DNA of 64,000 nt from Nitratireductor arenosus (GTDB lineage: Bacteria > Pseudomonadota > Alphaproteobacteria > Rhizobiales > Rhizobiaceae). A program made the position numbers and the translations under genes. Below, one piece after another: positions 1 through 8,987 of this stretch. The stretch spans positions 124,001 to 188,000 of the forward strand of contig NZ_WPHG01000003.1 in the NCBI RefSeq assembly GCF_009742725.1, written 5' to 3'. The notes beneath the pieces are model-generated. The model ran no database searches. It had not been told where the DNA came from and was given only the letters and a program-made list of their open reading frames with translations. The stretch's first letter is position 1; every line of letters starts with the position of its first letter.

Positions 1-765
1 GAACACGCGCGGAAAGCGGCGCCAGAACGAGCGGTTGAGCAGCAGGGGATGTCCCTCGAGCTCCTCGGCGAAGATGGATTCGAGGCGGCGCCGTGAATCC
101 TCCTCGTCGAACTCGGAAAATCCGTGCCCCTGCCAGCACGCCTCGTCCATCTCGAACACCCAGGTCGAGCGGTCGGGCTGGTACTGGTAGCAATGCGCGC
201 AGATGATGCCGTGTTCGGTCTCGCGGAAGAAATAGTTGAACGCGTCCATCGGGCGCGACGAACCCATCCAGCAGAAGCGGTTCTGCTTGAGCTCGGTCTT
301 TGGCCGGAAATCCTCGGCAAAAGCCTCGCGAATACGCGAATTGATCCCGTCGCTGGCCACGATCACGTCGCTGTCGGCGAAACGTTCGGCGATCGTGTCG
401 GGGTCGATCGTCGTCCCGAAGCTCAGCGCGACGCCCAGTTGCGCGCAGCGTTCCTGCAGGATGCTCAGCAATGTCTGGCGCGACACGCCGCAAAAGCCGT
501 TGCCGCCGATGCGGATTTCCTCGCCTTTGAAATGAATGGCGACGTCCTGCCAGTAGGCGAGTTCCTCGCGCATGCGCTCGAAGACCGGCTTGTCGCGGCT
601 CAGGAATTCGTCGAGCGTCTCGTCGGAAAAGACGACGCCGAAGCCGAACGTGTCGTCGGCCTGGTTCTGCTCGAACACTTCCACCGTCCAGTCCGGACGG
701 GCCTTTTTGGTCAAGAGCGCGAGATAGAGGCCCCCCGGGCCGCCTCCGACGACGGTGATCTTCAT
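1..765 (-). CDS. Salicylyl-CoA 5-hydroxylase-like flavoprotein, N-terminal part (runs off left edge)
   Basis: The reading frame opens at the ATG at 763-765 and stays open to position 1, giving about 255 residues and no stop, so the C-terminus lies outside the window. The protein begins MKITVVGGGPGGLYLALL, an FAD-binding GxGxxG Rossmann fold, followed by the FGFGVVFSDETLDEFL block and a DGINSRIRE segment. These are typical of the monooxygenase half of bifunctional salicylyl-CoA/anthranilyl-CoA hydroxylases of about 770 residues, which carry an Old Yellow Enzyme domain at the C-terminus. In the family it hydroxylates an aromatic acyl-CoA thioester using NAD(P)H and O2. The exact CoA ester cannot be told from this part. 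It is divergent from the MarR gene, its likely regulator. Confidence 0.8.
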   Translation of the reverse strand, partial: MKITVVGGGPGGLYLALLTKKARPDWTVEVFEQNQADDTFGFGVVFSDETLDEFLSRDKPVFERMREELAYWQDVAIHFKGEEIRIGGNGFCGVSRQTLLSILQERCAQLGVALSFGTTIDPDTIAERFADSDVIVASDGINSRIREAFAEDFRPKTELKQNRFCWMGSSRPMDAFNYFFRETEHGIICAHCYQYQPDRSTWVFEMDEACWQGHGFSEFDEEDSRRRLESIFAEELEGHPLLLNRSFWRRFPRVF

Positions 766-792
766 GAACGGCGCTCCAGGGCGGTCAGTGTT

Positions 793-825
793 ATTATGTG
801 GGAAAGCACATATCATACACATAAT
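793..825. promoter_or_regulatory. Nested palindromes, candidate MarR operator
   Basis: The divergent intergenic region holds ATTATGTG (793-800) and its exact reverse complement CACATAAT (818-825). Nested inside is a second perfect inverted repeat, TATGTG-N6-CACATA (795-800 and 807-812). The 18-bp inner palindrome is the size of a typical MarR-dimer site. The left half is shared by both palindromes, so two dimers could bind alternately or side by side. The position between the flavoprotein and MarR genes suits control of both. Binding is inferred. Confidence 0.6.
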
Positions 826-904
826 TGCCAATCAAGACGTCGCCGTGGTAACTGGCGTTTGGCGTGGACAGCCGGAAGGGAAACGGGCCTTGGCGACGGA
901 CGAG

Positions 905-1378
905 ATGGTGGAGACCGATGGCGATGCGCGCGTGCCGCGCCCCGACGAGCCGCTGGTCGACGCGCCGGAATATCTGATCTCCTTCCTGCAACGCCTCAAT
1001 CGCGATCAGATGGAGACCGCGCTCAGGGCTTCGGGGCTGAAGCTCACCGGCTGGCGCATCCTGTCGTGCCTGGACGAGCGCGGCCCGATGTCGCTGCTGG
1101 ACCTGGCCGAGCTTTCGGTGATCGAGCGCACGGTAACGAGCCGTCTTGTCGATCGCCTGATCGCCGACGGCCTGGTCAGCAAACAGGCGTTCTCGCACGA
1201 CAAGCGCATTTCGATCGTGGCGATAACCGGCAAGGGGCGGGACCTGCTGCGGGCGAGCAATCTCGGCGTGCGCAATCTGCGCGCCCAATTGTTCAGGGAT
1301 TTTTCCGACGACGAATACCGTCAGCTGTGCCGGCTCCTGCAGCGCTTGAAGGCGAACGCGCAGTCGCTGCGGCGCTGA
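905..1378 (+). CDS. MarR-family transcriptional regulator
   Basis: A 157-residue winged-helix protein. The segment LTGWRILSCLDERGPMSLLDLAE followed by the recognition-helix region ERTVTSRLVDRLIADGLV and the wing SHDKRISIVAIT matches the MarR fold. ATG at 905 is chosen as the start; a TTG at 890 in the same frame is an alternative. MarR proteins usually repress a divergent catabolic or efflux gene until an aromatic ligand or CoA thioester binds. Here the divergent gene is the salicylyl-CoA hydroxylase-like gene, so a CoA-thioester inducer is plausible but unproven. Confidence 0.85.
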   Translation: MVETDGDARVPRPDEPLVDAPEYLISFLQRLNRDQMETALRASGLKLTGWRILSCLDERGPMSLLDLAELSVIERTVTSRLVDRLIADGLVSKQAFSHDKRISIVAITGKGRDLLRASNLGVRNLRAQLFRDFSDDEYRQLCRLLQRLKANAQSLRR

Positions 1379-1531
1379 CCGGGAACATTGTCCCGAAACA
1401 CTGGCCGAAACCATGAAAACGGAGCCGTCCGACGTGGGCGAAGCTCGGTTCTCGGTGTTATGGGATTGCTGCAAAGACCGTAGGCGCTGAACGTCACCAA
1501 GCGAGGGAAATTCCTACCGCATCCTGGCGAT

Positions 1532-2041
1532 CTACTTGCGCACCCAGCCGGACCCGATCTCGGCCAACAGCATCAGGCCGACGATCACCAGCAGGATCGC
1601 CGCGACCCGCGTGCTTTCCAACTGCTGCGTCGTCCCCTTGAGATACCACCCCATGCCGCCGCCGCCGAAGAAGCCGACCACGGTCGCCGCGCGGAAGGCG
1701 ACGTCCCAAGTGTAGATGGCGATGCCGGTAAAGGCGACGCGCACCTGCGGCAGAACCGCGTATTGGAATACTTGCTGCGGGGCTGGCGCCCGCGGAGCGC
1801 ATGGCCTCCACTGGCCCCCTGTCAATCGGCTCGAGGTCGCCGGAAAACAGCTTGCCGGCGAAGCCGATGCAAAACACGGTCAGAGCCAGCGTTCCAGCAA
1901 GCATGCCGAAACCAAGCAACCTCACGAACAGGATTGTCCAGATCGTCTCGTGGATCGAGCGGCTGCCTATGATGGCGAATCGGCTGAGCGGATAGGCGAT
2001 GCGTTTGCTGATGGTGATATTGCGCGCCGAATACCGGCTGG
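1532..2041 (-). pseudogene. phnE: Relic of phosphonate ABC transporter permease PhnE
   Basis: On the minus strand, a stretch without a start codon reads SRYSARNITISKRIAYPLS, then RSIHETIWTILFVRLLGFG and GKLFSGDLEPIDRGPVEAMR, typical of the central part of PhnE-type permeases with the EAA-like loop. Near position 1780 the frame shifts by one base, and the family sequence continues in another frame as QVFQYAVLPQVRVAF and AATVVGFFGGGGMGWYL to a stop at 1532. Upstream the frame is closed by a stop before any start codon, so the N-terminal transmembrane part is lost. It is therefore both 5'-truncated and frameshifted. No phnC or phnD remains nearby; a different importer (12541-16848) serves the adjacent cluster. 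Confidence 0.8.
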
Positions 2042-2083
2042 CCTGTCTTCAGCTGCGCCGCCATTCCCCCAAGATCGAAGCGT

Positions 2084-2986
2084 TTATGGGCCCGGTTCCG
2101 TAGGCGCAGGCGACGTATCGACGGATGCCAGTTCACCGGCGATGCTCCAGAACGCGCGCACCAGCTTGCCACCCGAGCGTTCGCGCAGGCAGATCAAGGC
2201 TTCGTCCATCAGCATCTGCGGGGCATCGATCTCGATCGATGCCAGCGTGCGATCCCTGCCAAACTCGGCTGACGACACGAAGCCGACGCCGCCGCCCGAC
2301 GCGACGATCTCCCGGACCGCCTCGCGGCCTTCCGCTTCGATCGACGGGCGCAAGGCGATATTCTGCGATGCGGCCATCGCTTCGAGCTTCTGCCGGGTCT
2401 TGGATCCACGTTCGCGCAGGATCAGCGAATGCTCGGTCAGTTCGGTGAAGCTCATCTTTTTCCGACCCGCAAGCGGGTGTGCGTTCGCGACGAAGGCGAT
2501 GATCGGCGTCGAGTTCAGTTTCAGCATGTCGAATTCGCGCCCTTTCGGGATTTCGCCGAGAACGCCGATATCGGCTTCATAGGCGAACAAGCTGGCGATC
2601 ACCGTCTCCGTATTGCCGGATCGCACCGATATCCGGATGCCGGGATAACGTTCGCGAAAGCGGCCGAGAATCTGCAGCAGATGATGCGCGGCATCGGCGA
2701 TGATACGCAGCGTGCCGGACCTGAGCGCGCGCGATTCAGACAAAAGATCCAGCGCCTGCTGCTCGGTGTCGAACATCCGATGCGTGATTTCGAGCAACTG
2801 CTGTCCGAAGCCCGTCAGCGTCACCTGCTTCTTATGCCGGTTGAAGAGGAGCACGTCATACTCCTCTTCCAGTTTCCGCACTTGGTCGGAGATCGCCGGC
2901 TGGGTCAAAAACAGCGCTTCGGCCGCGCGCGAAAATCCGCCGGTAATGGCGACGTAGTGGAAGGCGCGGAGTTGTACATAACGCAA
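2084..2986 (-). CDS. LysR-family regulator, probable phosphonate-cluster regulator
   Basis: A 300-residue LysR protein. The N-terminal HTH (QLRAFHYVAITGGFSRAAEAL, TQPAISDQVRKLEEEYDVLLF) is followed by a periplasmic-binding-like effector domain from about residue 90. Homology begins directly at a TTG start (2984-2986, LRYVQLRAF); there is no in-frame ATG close by. It is divergent from the Na/Pi transporter and the phosphonate genes, the usual arrangement for a LysR activator of the adjacent operon. LysR proteins commonly control AEP-degradation clusters; that this one senses AEP or a related phosphonate is inferred from position only. Confidence 0.85.
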   Translation of the reverse strand: MRYVQLRAFHYVAITGGFSRAAEALFLTQPAISDQVRKLEEEYDVLLFNRHKKQVTLTGFGQQLLEITHRMFDTEQQALDLLSESRALRSGTLRIIADAAHHLLQILGRFRERYPGIRISVRSGNTETVIASLFAYEADIGVLGEIPKGREFDMLKLNSTPIIAFVANAHPLAGRKKMSFTELTEHSLILRERGSKTRQKLEAMAASQNIALRPSIEAEGREAVREIVASGGGVGFVSSAEFGRDRTLASIEIDAPQMLMDEALICLRERSGGKLVRAFWSIAGELASVDTSPAPTEPGP

Positions 2987-3002
2987 GCGGCGGAGCCTTC
3001 GA

Positions 3003-3039
3003 TAGTTTCAATCGATGGAAGTATAGAAACTAACGAATT
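3003..3039. promoter_or_regulatory. Inverted repeat and TAACGA motif in the LysR/transporter divergent region
   Basis: TAGTTTC (3003-3009) and GAAACTA (3026-3032) form a perfect 7-bp inverted repeat with a 16-base spacer. It overlaps AACTAACGAATT (3028-3039), which matches the repeated AAATAACGATTT element upstream of phnW at 10 of 12 positions. The site sits between the LysR gene and the Na/Pi gene, where an autoregulatory LysR site is expected. Function is inferred. Confidence 0.4.
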
Positions 3040-3107
3040 GACTTATGTAAAGCGAAAAGTGACCGTCCCCGCTTCTGTCATGCGTCTACGAAACGGGGCG
3101 GCACGCC

Positions 3108-4775
3108 ATGCATTTTTCCATCATCCTGCTCCATCTGGCCGGCGCGACGATGTTGTTGCTTTATGCCGTGCATATGGTGCGCACCGGCATGGAGCGGGCA
3201 TATGGAACCGCGTTGCGCCGGCTGCTGGGCGGGGCCAAGAGCGGCCCGGTGAAGGCCGCCGGCGGCGGCGTTGCGCTGGCGATCATGCTGCAGAGTTCGA
3301 CGGCGGTGGCGATGCTCGCCTGCGGCTTCGCCGCCAGCGGCGTGCTCGCGCTGCCGGTGGGGCTGTCGCTGCTGCTGGGCGCCGATCTCGGTTCGGCGCT
3401 GGTTGTGCGCGTCCTGTCCTTCGATCTCGGCTGGATGGTGCCGGTCTGCCTTTTCGCCGGCGGTGTGATGTTTCTCAAGTTGCCGGGACAAAGGGTCCGC
3501 GAGGCGGGACGCATGGTGCTCGGCATCGGCTTTGTTCTCTTGTCGCTAAACCTTATCGGCGAAGCCACACACCCACTGCGCGAAAGCACTATGTTGCCGG
3601 CCTTCTCGGCCTATCTGGCCGACGACTACGTCACCGCCTTCATCATCGGCGCGATGTTCACCTGGCTGGTTCATTCCAGCGTCGCGTCGGTCCTGATGGT
3701 GGCGGCCTTTGTCAGCCAGGGCCTGCTGCCGTTGGAGGCTGGCGTGCCGTTGGTTCTCGGCGCAAATCTGGGCGGCGGGCTGATAGCTTTCTGGCTGTCG
3801 CGCGGCATGCAGCCAGCGGCGCAGCGCATCCCGGTCGGAAACCTGCTGTTCCGGGCTGTCGGCGCCGTGTTCGCCCTGATGGCGGTGGAAGCGGCCGGTC
3901 TGCCGGTCGAGCTGCTCGGCGGCAATCATGGCGCCGCCCTTGTCAATCTCCACGTCGTCTTCAACGCCTGCCTGCTCGTCGTTTGCCTGCCCTTCGCGGG
4001 GTTGATGGCACGATTGACCCAGGCGCTGCTGCCCGACCTGCCTGGCGCCACCGGCGCGGAAAGCCAGCTCGGCAACCGGACCAGCGCGCTCGATCGAGCC
4101 GTCATCGACAGACCCAGGCTGGCGCTTGCCAGCGCGACGCGCGAACTGTTGCGCATGGGCGAACTCGTCGAGATCATGGTGCGCCCCGTGATGAAGCTTT
4201 TCGCCTCCGGCACGCGCGAGGAAATCGCCCGCTTGCGCGGGGTCGATACCGAGGTCAACCGGGCCCATACCGAGATCAAGCTCTATCTCGCCGAGGTCAA
4301 CCGGGGCCACATGACCGGCGAGGAGGCCAGGAAAAGCATCGAACTCACGGACTTCGCGATAAACCTCGAACACGCCGGCGACATCGTCGCCAAAACCCTG
4401 CTGGTGCTTGCCGACGAGCGGTTGCGACGCAATCTGCGCTTTTCCGGCGAAGGTTGGGCCGAACTCACCGAACTGCACGACCGGCTGGTGGAAAACATGC
4501 ATCTGGCGCTCAACGTACTGGTGTCGAACGACTTGCCGGCGGCGCGCCAACTCGTCGTCGAAAAGGAACGGATGAGGGTGCTGGAGCGCCGCAGCCATGA
4601 CCGTCACCTCTCGCGGCTGCGAACCGGTACGCCGGAAAGTGTCGAAACCAGTGACATGCACCTGGAGGTCGCGCGCGCTCTCAAGGAGATCAACTCGCTC
4701 CTGGTCACCGTCGCCTATCCCTTGCTGACCGAAAGCGGCGATCTTCTGCACAGCCGGCTCACACAGACAACATGA
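3108..4775 (+). CDS. Na/Pi cotransporter family protein with C-terminal PhoU-like domain
   Basis: A 555-residue inner-membrane protein. Two Na/Pi-cotransporter repeats occupy about residues 1-310; the first carries the QSSTA motif (residues 62-66) followed by GADLGSALVV, the second the paired VHSSVASVLM and LGANLGGG blocks. Residues from about 335 to the end form a helical PhoU-like region. Family members move phosphate with sodium, and bacterial PhoU-fused forms have been linked to phosphate export. It stands directly upstream of phosphonate-degrading genes whose end product is phosphate, so a role in handling the released phosphate is likely; direction of transport cannot be read from sequence. 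Confidence 0.85.
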   Translation: MHFSIILLHLAGATMLLLYAVHMVRTGMERAYGTALRRLLGGAKSGPVKAAGGGVALAIMLQSSTAVAMLACGFAASGVLALPVGLSLLLGADLGSALVVRVLSFDLGWMVPVCLFAGGVMFLKLPGQRVREAGRMVLGIGFVLLSLNLIGEATHPLRESTMLPAFSAYLADDYVTAFIIGAMFTWLVHSSVASVLMVAAFVSQGLLPLEAGVPLVLGANLGGGLIAFWLSRGMQPAAQRIPVGNLLFRAVGAVFALMAVEAAGLPVELLGGNHGAALVNLHVVFNACLLVVCLPFAGLMARLTQALLPDLPGATGAESQLGNRTSALDRAVIDRPRLALASATRELLRMGELVEIMVRPVMKLFASGTREEIARLRGVDTEVNRAHTEIKLYLAEVNRGHMTGEEARKSIELTDFAINLEHAGDIVAKTLLVLADERLRRNLRFSGEGWAELTELHDRLVENMHLALNVLVSNDLPAARQLVVEKERMRVLERRSHDRHLSRLRTGTPESVETSDMHLEVARALKEINSLLVTVAYPLLTESGDLLHSRLTQTT

Positions 4776-4801
4776 ACGATCTAGTTTATGATTTGATATA
4801 A

Positions 4802-4814
4802 AATAACGATTTTG
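4802..4814. promoter_or_regulatory. Repeated 13-mer upstream of phnW (copy 1)
   Basis: AATAACGATTTTG lies 60 bases upstream of the phnW start in an AT-rich intergenic stretch. The identical 13-mer recurs upstream of phnA at 6109-6121. The surrounding bases include AAAAT-N4-ATTTT dyad symmetry. It is a candidate regulator-binding element shared by the two transcription units, most simply for the adjacent LysR protein. This is inference from repetition and position. Confidence 0.5.
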
Positions 4815-4873
4815 CAGATACATCGAATTGGCCCAGAGTGCTGCGGATACAGGCGGCACCGGGAGGAACCACG

Positions 4874-6076
4874 ATGAGGGCCGAAACCGACATGGCAACG
4901 ACCGAAGGCTTCGATTCGCCAGCATTGGGCGAACCCTATCTCCTAACCCCCGGCCCCTTGACCACGTCCTTCGCCGTCAAGCAGGCCATGCTCCGCGACT
5001 GGGGCTCGTGGGACGGTGACTTCCGGGCCATGACCGCCGATCTGCGCCGCAGGCTGCTGGCGCTGACGGGCGACGCCAAGGCAGAATTCGACTGCGTGCC
5101 GATCCAGGGCAGCGGCACTTTCTGCGTCGAGGCGATGCTCGGCTCGTTCGTGCCGCGCGATGGCAAGGTTCTCGTGCTGGCCAATGGCGCCTATGGGCTG
5201 CGCGCCGCCCAGATCATGCAATATCTCGGTCGCGCCCACACGCTCATTGATAAGGGCGACTACCTTCCGCCCCGCGGTGAGGAAGTGGCCGCGGCTCTCG
5301 ACGCCGATCCGGCGATCACGCATGTCATCGCCATCCATTGCGAGACAAGCTCCGGCATCCTCAACCCGGTCGCCGAAATCTCCCGCGCCGTCTACGCCAG
5401 CGGCCGCAAGCTTCTGGTCGATTCGATGAGCGCGTTCGGTGCCATTCCCCTCGACGTCAACGAGATCCGGTACGAGGCGATGGTGTCCTCGGCCAACAAA
5501 TGCATCGAGGGTGTGCCGGGTTTCGGTTTCGTCATCGCCAGGAAGAGCGAGCTCGAGGCCGCCAAGGGCCGCAGCCATTCCTTGTCGCTCGACGTCCACG
5601 CCCAATGGGCGACGATGGAAAAGACCGGTCAATGGCGTTTTACGCCGCCGACGCATGTCGTCGCCGCTTTCCTTGAGGCATTGCGCGCCCATGAGGCCGA
5701 GGGCGGAGTCGCGGCGCGCGGTGCGCGTTATCTCAAGAACCGCGACGTCATGGTCGCCGGTATGCGCCAACTCGGCTTCGAGACGCTGCTTTCCGAACGC
5801 TGGCTGTCCCCGATCATCGTCACTTTCTTCTGTCCGGCGCATGCGAATTTCTCGTTCCAGCGCTTCTACGAGCTGATGAAGGACAAAGGGTTCGTCATCT
5901 ATCCGGGCAAGCTGACGGTGGTGGAATCGTTCCGCATCGGCTGCATCGGCCGCATGAACGAGGATGTCATGCGTCGCGTGGTCGAGGCGGCGCGCCAATC
6001 GCTTTCGCAAATGGATGTGTCCGACGCGGCGCCACCGCGCGCCGCGCTCGACGAGCGCGCGAAGCTGGCCGCGTGA
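4874..6076 (+). CDS. phnW: 2-aminoethylphosphonate:pyruvate transaminase
   Basis: A 400-residue class V PLP aminotransferase. It transfers the amino group of 2-aminoethylphosphonate (AEP) to pyruvate, giving phosphonoacetaldehyde and alanine. The family start [11 protein letters not shown], the [10 protein letters not shown] phosphate-binding segment (about residues 78-87), the VDSMSAFGA block and the probable PLP lysine K209 in SSANKCIEG are all present. ATG at 4874 is chosen over an upstream in-frame ATG at 4838 because a GGGAGGAA ribosome-binding site precedes it. It is the first catabolic gene of the cluster; 132 bases separate it from phnA, so phnA may have its own promoter. Confidence 0.95.
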   Translation: MRAETDMATTEGFDSPALGEPYLLTPGPLTTSFAVKQAMLRDWGSWDGDFRAMTADLRRRLLALTGDAKAEFDCVPIQGSGTFCVEAMLGSFVPRDGKVLVLANGAYGLRAAQIMQYLGRAHTLIDKGDYLPPRGEEVAAALDADPAITHVIAIHCETSSGILNPVAEISRAVYASGRKLLVDSMSAFGAIPLDVNEIRYEAMVSSANKCIEGVPGFGFVIARKSELEAAKGRSHSLSLDVHAQWATMEKTGQWRFTPPTHVVAAFLEALRAHEAEGGVAARGARYLKNRDVMVAGMRQLGFETLLSERWLSPIIVTFFCPAHANFSFQRFYELMKDKGFVIYPGKLTVVESFRIGCIGRMNEDVMRRVVEAARQSLSQMDVSDAAPPRAALDERAKLAA

Positions 6077-6108
6077 ATATATAGATCAGATCAATGGATA
6101 GAATTCAG

Positions 6109-6121
6109 AATAACGATTTTG
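6109..6121. promoter_or_regulatory. Repeated 13-mer upstream of phnA (copy 2)
   Basis: A second exact copy of AATAACGATTTTG, 88 bases upstream of the phnA start and otherwise surrounded by different sequence. Conservation of only this element between the two intergenic regions supports a shared regulatory function rather than a recent duplication. Confidence 0.5.
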
Positions 6122-6208
6122 GCAAATGGATCTACTGAACCAAGGATCCCGCCCAACGATCAGCGATACGCGCGCGATGGCCGCGCGGCCGAGCCAGGGA
6201 AAGCAGCG

Positions 6209-7471
6209 ATGAACCAGATGTCCCCCGTCACAGTTTCCGCCAACGGGCGCAACTACGCTTGGCCACGTGTGGCCGCGATCGCGATCTGTCTGGACGGTTG
6301 CGAGCCGGCCTATCTGGATGCGGCGATCGCGGCGGGTCTGATGCCGGCGCTGGAGAAAATCAAGGCGAAGGGCACGGTCCGCTTCGCGCATTCGGTGGTC
6401 CCGAGCTTCACCAATCCAAACAATCTGTCGATCGCCACCGGCCGGCCGCCGGCCGTGCACGGCATTTGCGGCAACTATCTCTACGAGCGGGAGACCGGCG
6501 AGGAAGTGATGATGAACGATCCGCGCTTTCTGCGCGCGCCGACCGTCTTCCAGGCCTTCTACGATGCCGGCGCCAGGGTCGCGGTGGTCACGGCCAAGGA
6601 CAAGCTGCGCGCGCTGCTCGGCAAGGGTCTGAAATTCGACGAAGGCCGCGCCATGTGTTTCTCGGCGGAAAAGTCGGACACTACCACCGTGGCCGAGCAT
6701 GGGATCGACAATGCCTCGAAGCATTTTGGGCTGGCCGTGCCGGAAGTTTATTCGGCGGAGCTGTCTGAGTTCGTGTTCGCTGCCGGTGTGCAACTGCTCA
6801 GCGAGTTCAGACCCGAAATCATGTATCTGACCACGACCGACTATGTGCAGCACAAATACGCGCCGGGCGTGCCGCAGGCGAACGCCTTCTACGAGATGTT
6901 CGACACATATCTCGCGAAGCTCGACGCCATGGGCGCGGCGATCGTCGTCACCGCCGATCACGGCATGAAGCCGAAGCATCTGGCCGACGGCTCGCCGGCG
7001 GTGGTCTACGTGCAGGATCTGCTCGACGAATGGCTGGGCAAGGACGCCGCCCGTCTCATCCTGCCGATCACCGATCCCTACGTTGTGCACCATGGCGCGC
7101 TCGGCTCGTTTGCGACCGCCTATCTGCCCGAAGGCGTCGACCGGCAGGCGATCATCGACAGGCTTGCGAAGGTGGACGGCATTCTGCTCGTCGTCGACAA
7201 TGCGACGGCCTGCGACCGTTTCGAGCTGCCGGCCGACCGCATCGGCGACATCGTGCTGATCTCCACGCAGAATATGACCATCGGCACCAGCCAGCACAGG
7301 CACGATCTCGCGGCGCTCAACGAGCCGCTACGCTCGCATGGTGGACTGACCGAGCAGGAAGTGCCGTTCATCGTCAACCGCGTCCTGCCCGACCTGCCCG
7401 ACAGGCCCGACTTGCGCAATTTCGACGCTTTCTACTACGCGGCGCTGGCCGCGGCTCAGCAGACGAATTGA
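6209..7471 (+). CDS. phnA: Phosphonoacetate hydrolase
   Basis: A 420-residue alkaline-phosphatase-superfamily enzyme that cleaves phosphonoacetate to acetate and phosphate with two zinc ions. With the start at ATG 6209 (AGGGAAAG ribosome-binding site) the expected active-site residues fall at D29 (CLDG), nucleophile T68 (SFTNPNN), D211 and H215 (TDYVQH), D250-H251 (ADHG) and H377 (RSHGG). This is the ligand set and, as I recall it, the numbering of the Sinorhizobium meliloti enzyme, which supports both identity and start. An upstream in-frame ATG at 6119 would add 30 non-family residues. It is followed 12 bases later by phnY. Confidence 0.97.
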   Translation: MNQMSPVTVSANGRNYAWPRVAAIAICLDGCEPAYLDAAIAAGLMPALEKIKAKGTVRFAHSVVPSFTNPNNLSIATGRPPAVHGICGNYLYERETGEEVMMNDPRFLRAPTVFQAFYDAGARVAVVTAKDKLRALLGKGLKFDEGRAMCFSAEKSDTTTVAEHGIDNASKHFGLAVPEVYSAELSEFVFAAGVQLLSEFRPEIMYLTTTDYVQHKYAPGVPQANAFYEMFDTYLAKLDAMGAAIVVTADHGMKPKHLADGSPAVVYVQDLLDEWLGKDAARLILPITDPYVVHHGALGSFATAYLPEGVDRQAIIDRLAKVDGILLVVDNATACDRFELPADRIGDIVLISTQNMTIGTSQHRHDLAALNEPLRSHGGLTEQEVPFIVNRVLPDLPDRPDLRNFDAFYYAALAAAQQTN

Positions 7472-7483
7472 GGTTGGAACGCC

Positions 7484-8938
7484 ATGACCAAGGCTGAAAC
7501 AACTATCGCGGTCCGCCACGAGCCGATGCGGATCGCCGGACAAAAGGTCGATGCCGAGGGCGTTGTGGAGGTCCGCTATCCATGGAACGATACAGTCGTC
7601 GGCACGGTGCCGGCCGGCGGCGCGGACCATGCGCGACGCGCCTTTGAGATCGCTGCCGCCTACAAGCCGACGCTGACGCGCTACGATCGCCAGAAAATCC
7701 TGCTCAAGACGGCGGAGCTTCTAAACGCGCGCAAGGACGAGATATCCGATCTCGTCACGCTGGAACTGGGCATCTCCAAGACCGACTCGCTTTACGAAGT
7801 CGGCCGGGCCTTCGACGTCTTCACCCTGTCGGGGCAGATGTGCATTCATGACGACGGACAGATATTTTCCTGCGACCTGACCCCGCACGGCAAGCAGCGC
7901 AAGATCTTCACGACGCGCGAGCCGCTGAAGGCGATTTCGGCGATCACGCCCTTCAACCACCCGCTCAATATGGTGTCGCACAAGGTGGCGCCGGCGATCG
8001 CGACCAACAACTGCGTCGTGGTGAAGCCGACGGAACTCACGCCGATGACGGCGCTGGTGCTGGCCGACATGCTCTACGAAGCCGGTCTGCCGCCCGAGAT
8101 GCTGTCGGTGGTCACGGGCTGGCCCGACGATATCGGCGACGAGATGATCACCAATCCGGACATCGAGCTGATCACCTTTACCGGCGGCGTGCCGGTTGGC
8201 AAGCTGATCGCATCCAAGGCCGGTTACAAGCGTCAGGTGCTCGAACTTGGCGGCAACGACCCGCTGCTTGTGCTCAACGACCTCTCCGACGACGACCTCG
8301 CCAGGGCCGCCGACCTCGCGGTGGCCGGCGCGACCAAGAATTCGGGCCAGCGTTGCACAGCCGTCAAGCGCATCCTCGTTCAGGAGCGGGTGGCCGACCG
8401 TTTCGTGCCGCTGGTGCTGGAACGGGCCAAGAAGCTCCGTTTCGGCGATCCGATGGACCCTTCGACCGACCTCGGCACGGTTGTCCACGAGCGTGCCGCG
8501 AAGCTGTTCGAGGACCGCGTCGACATGGCCGCCGAGGCGGGCGCGGACATCCTCTACAATCCAGGTCGCCGCGGCGCGCTTCTGCCGCCGATCGTCGTTG
8601 ACCGCGTCCCCCACGCCTCCGAACTGGTCATGGAGGAGACTTTTGGGCCGATCGTGCCGATCATCCGCGCGCCCGACGATGACGACGCTCTGATCGCATT
8701 GTCGAACTCGACGGCGTTCGGCCTCTCGTCTGGCGTGTGCACAAACGACTTCCGCCGTATGCAGAAATATATTGCCGGTCTTCAGGTCGGTACGGTCAAT
8801 ATCTGGGAAGTGCCGGGCTACCGTATCGAGATGAGCCCCTTCGGCGGCATCAAGGATTCGGGCAACGGTTACAAGGAAGGGGTCATCGAGGCGATGAAGA
8901 GCTTCACCAACGTCAAGACGTTCTCCTTGCCGTGGTAG
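7484..8938 (+). CDS. phnY: Phosphonoacetaldehyde dehydrogenase
   Basis: A 484-residue aldehyde dehydrogenase that oxidises phosphonoacetaldehyde to phosphonoacetate with NAD. The catalytic cysteine is C291 in [10 protein letters not shown], with the general-base region LELGGNDP at about 253-260 and the cofactor motif FTGGVPVGK at about 232-240. The position of the cysteine agrees with the characterised S. meliloti PhnY. It lies between phnA and the PbfA-like gene, completing the PhnW-PhnY-PhnA route. A GC hairpin (GGCGGCG at 8944-8950 with CGCCGCC at 8960-8966) follows the stop without a T-run and probably does not end the operon. Confidence 0.96.
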   Translation: MTKAETTIAVRHEPMRIAGQKVDAEGVVEVRYPWNDTVVGTVPAGGADHARRAFEIAAAYKPTLTRYDRQKILLKTAELLNARKDEISDLVTLELGISKTDSLYEVGRAFDVFTLSGQMCIHDDGQIFSCDLTPHGKQRKIFTTREPLKAISAITPFNHPLNMVSHKVAPAIATNNCVVVKPTELTPMTALVLADMLYEAGLPPEMLSVVTGWPDDIGDEMITNPDIELITFTGGVPVGKLIASKAGYKRQVLELGGNDPLLVLNDLSDDDLARAADLAVAGATKNSGQRCTAVKRILVQERVADRFVPLVLERAKKLRFGDPMDPSTDLGTVVHERAAKLFEDRVDMAAEAGADILYNPGRRGALLPPIVVDRVPHASELVMEETFGPIVPIIRAPDDDDALIALSNSTAFGLSSGVCTNDFRRMQKYIAGLQVGTVNIWEVPGYRIEMSPFGGIKDSGNGYKEGVIEAMKSFTNVKTFSLPW

Positions 8939-8987
8939 AACTTGGCGGCGTCTTTCTCGCGCCGCCGGCTGCCGACAGGGAGGGGCC

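Noticed and set aside
2429..4600. A 723-codon plus-strand open frame.
   Set aside because: It covers the antisense of the LysR gene and an alternative frame of the Na/Pi transporter gene, both with strong family sequence.
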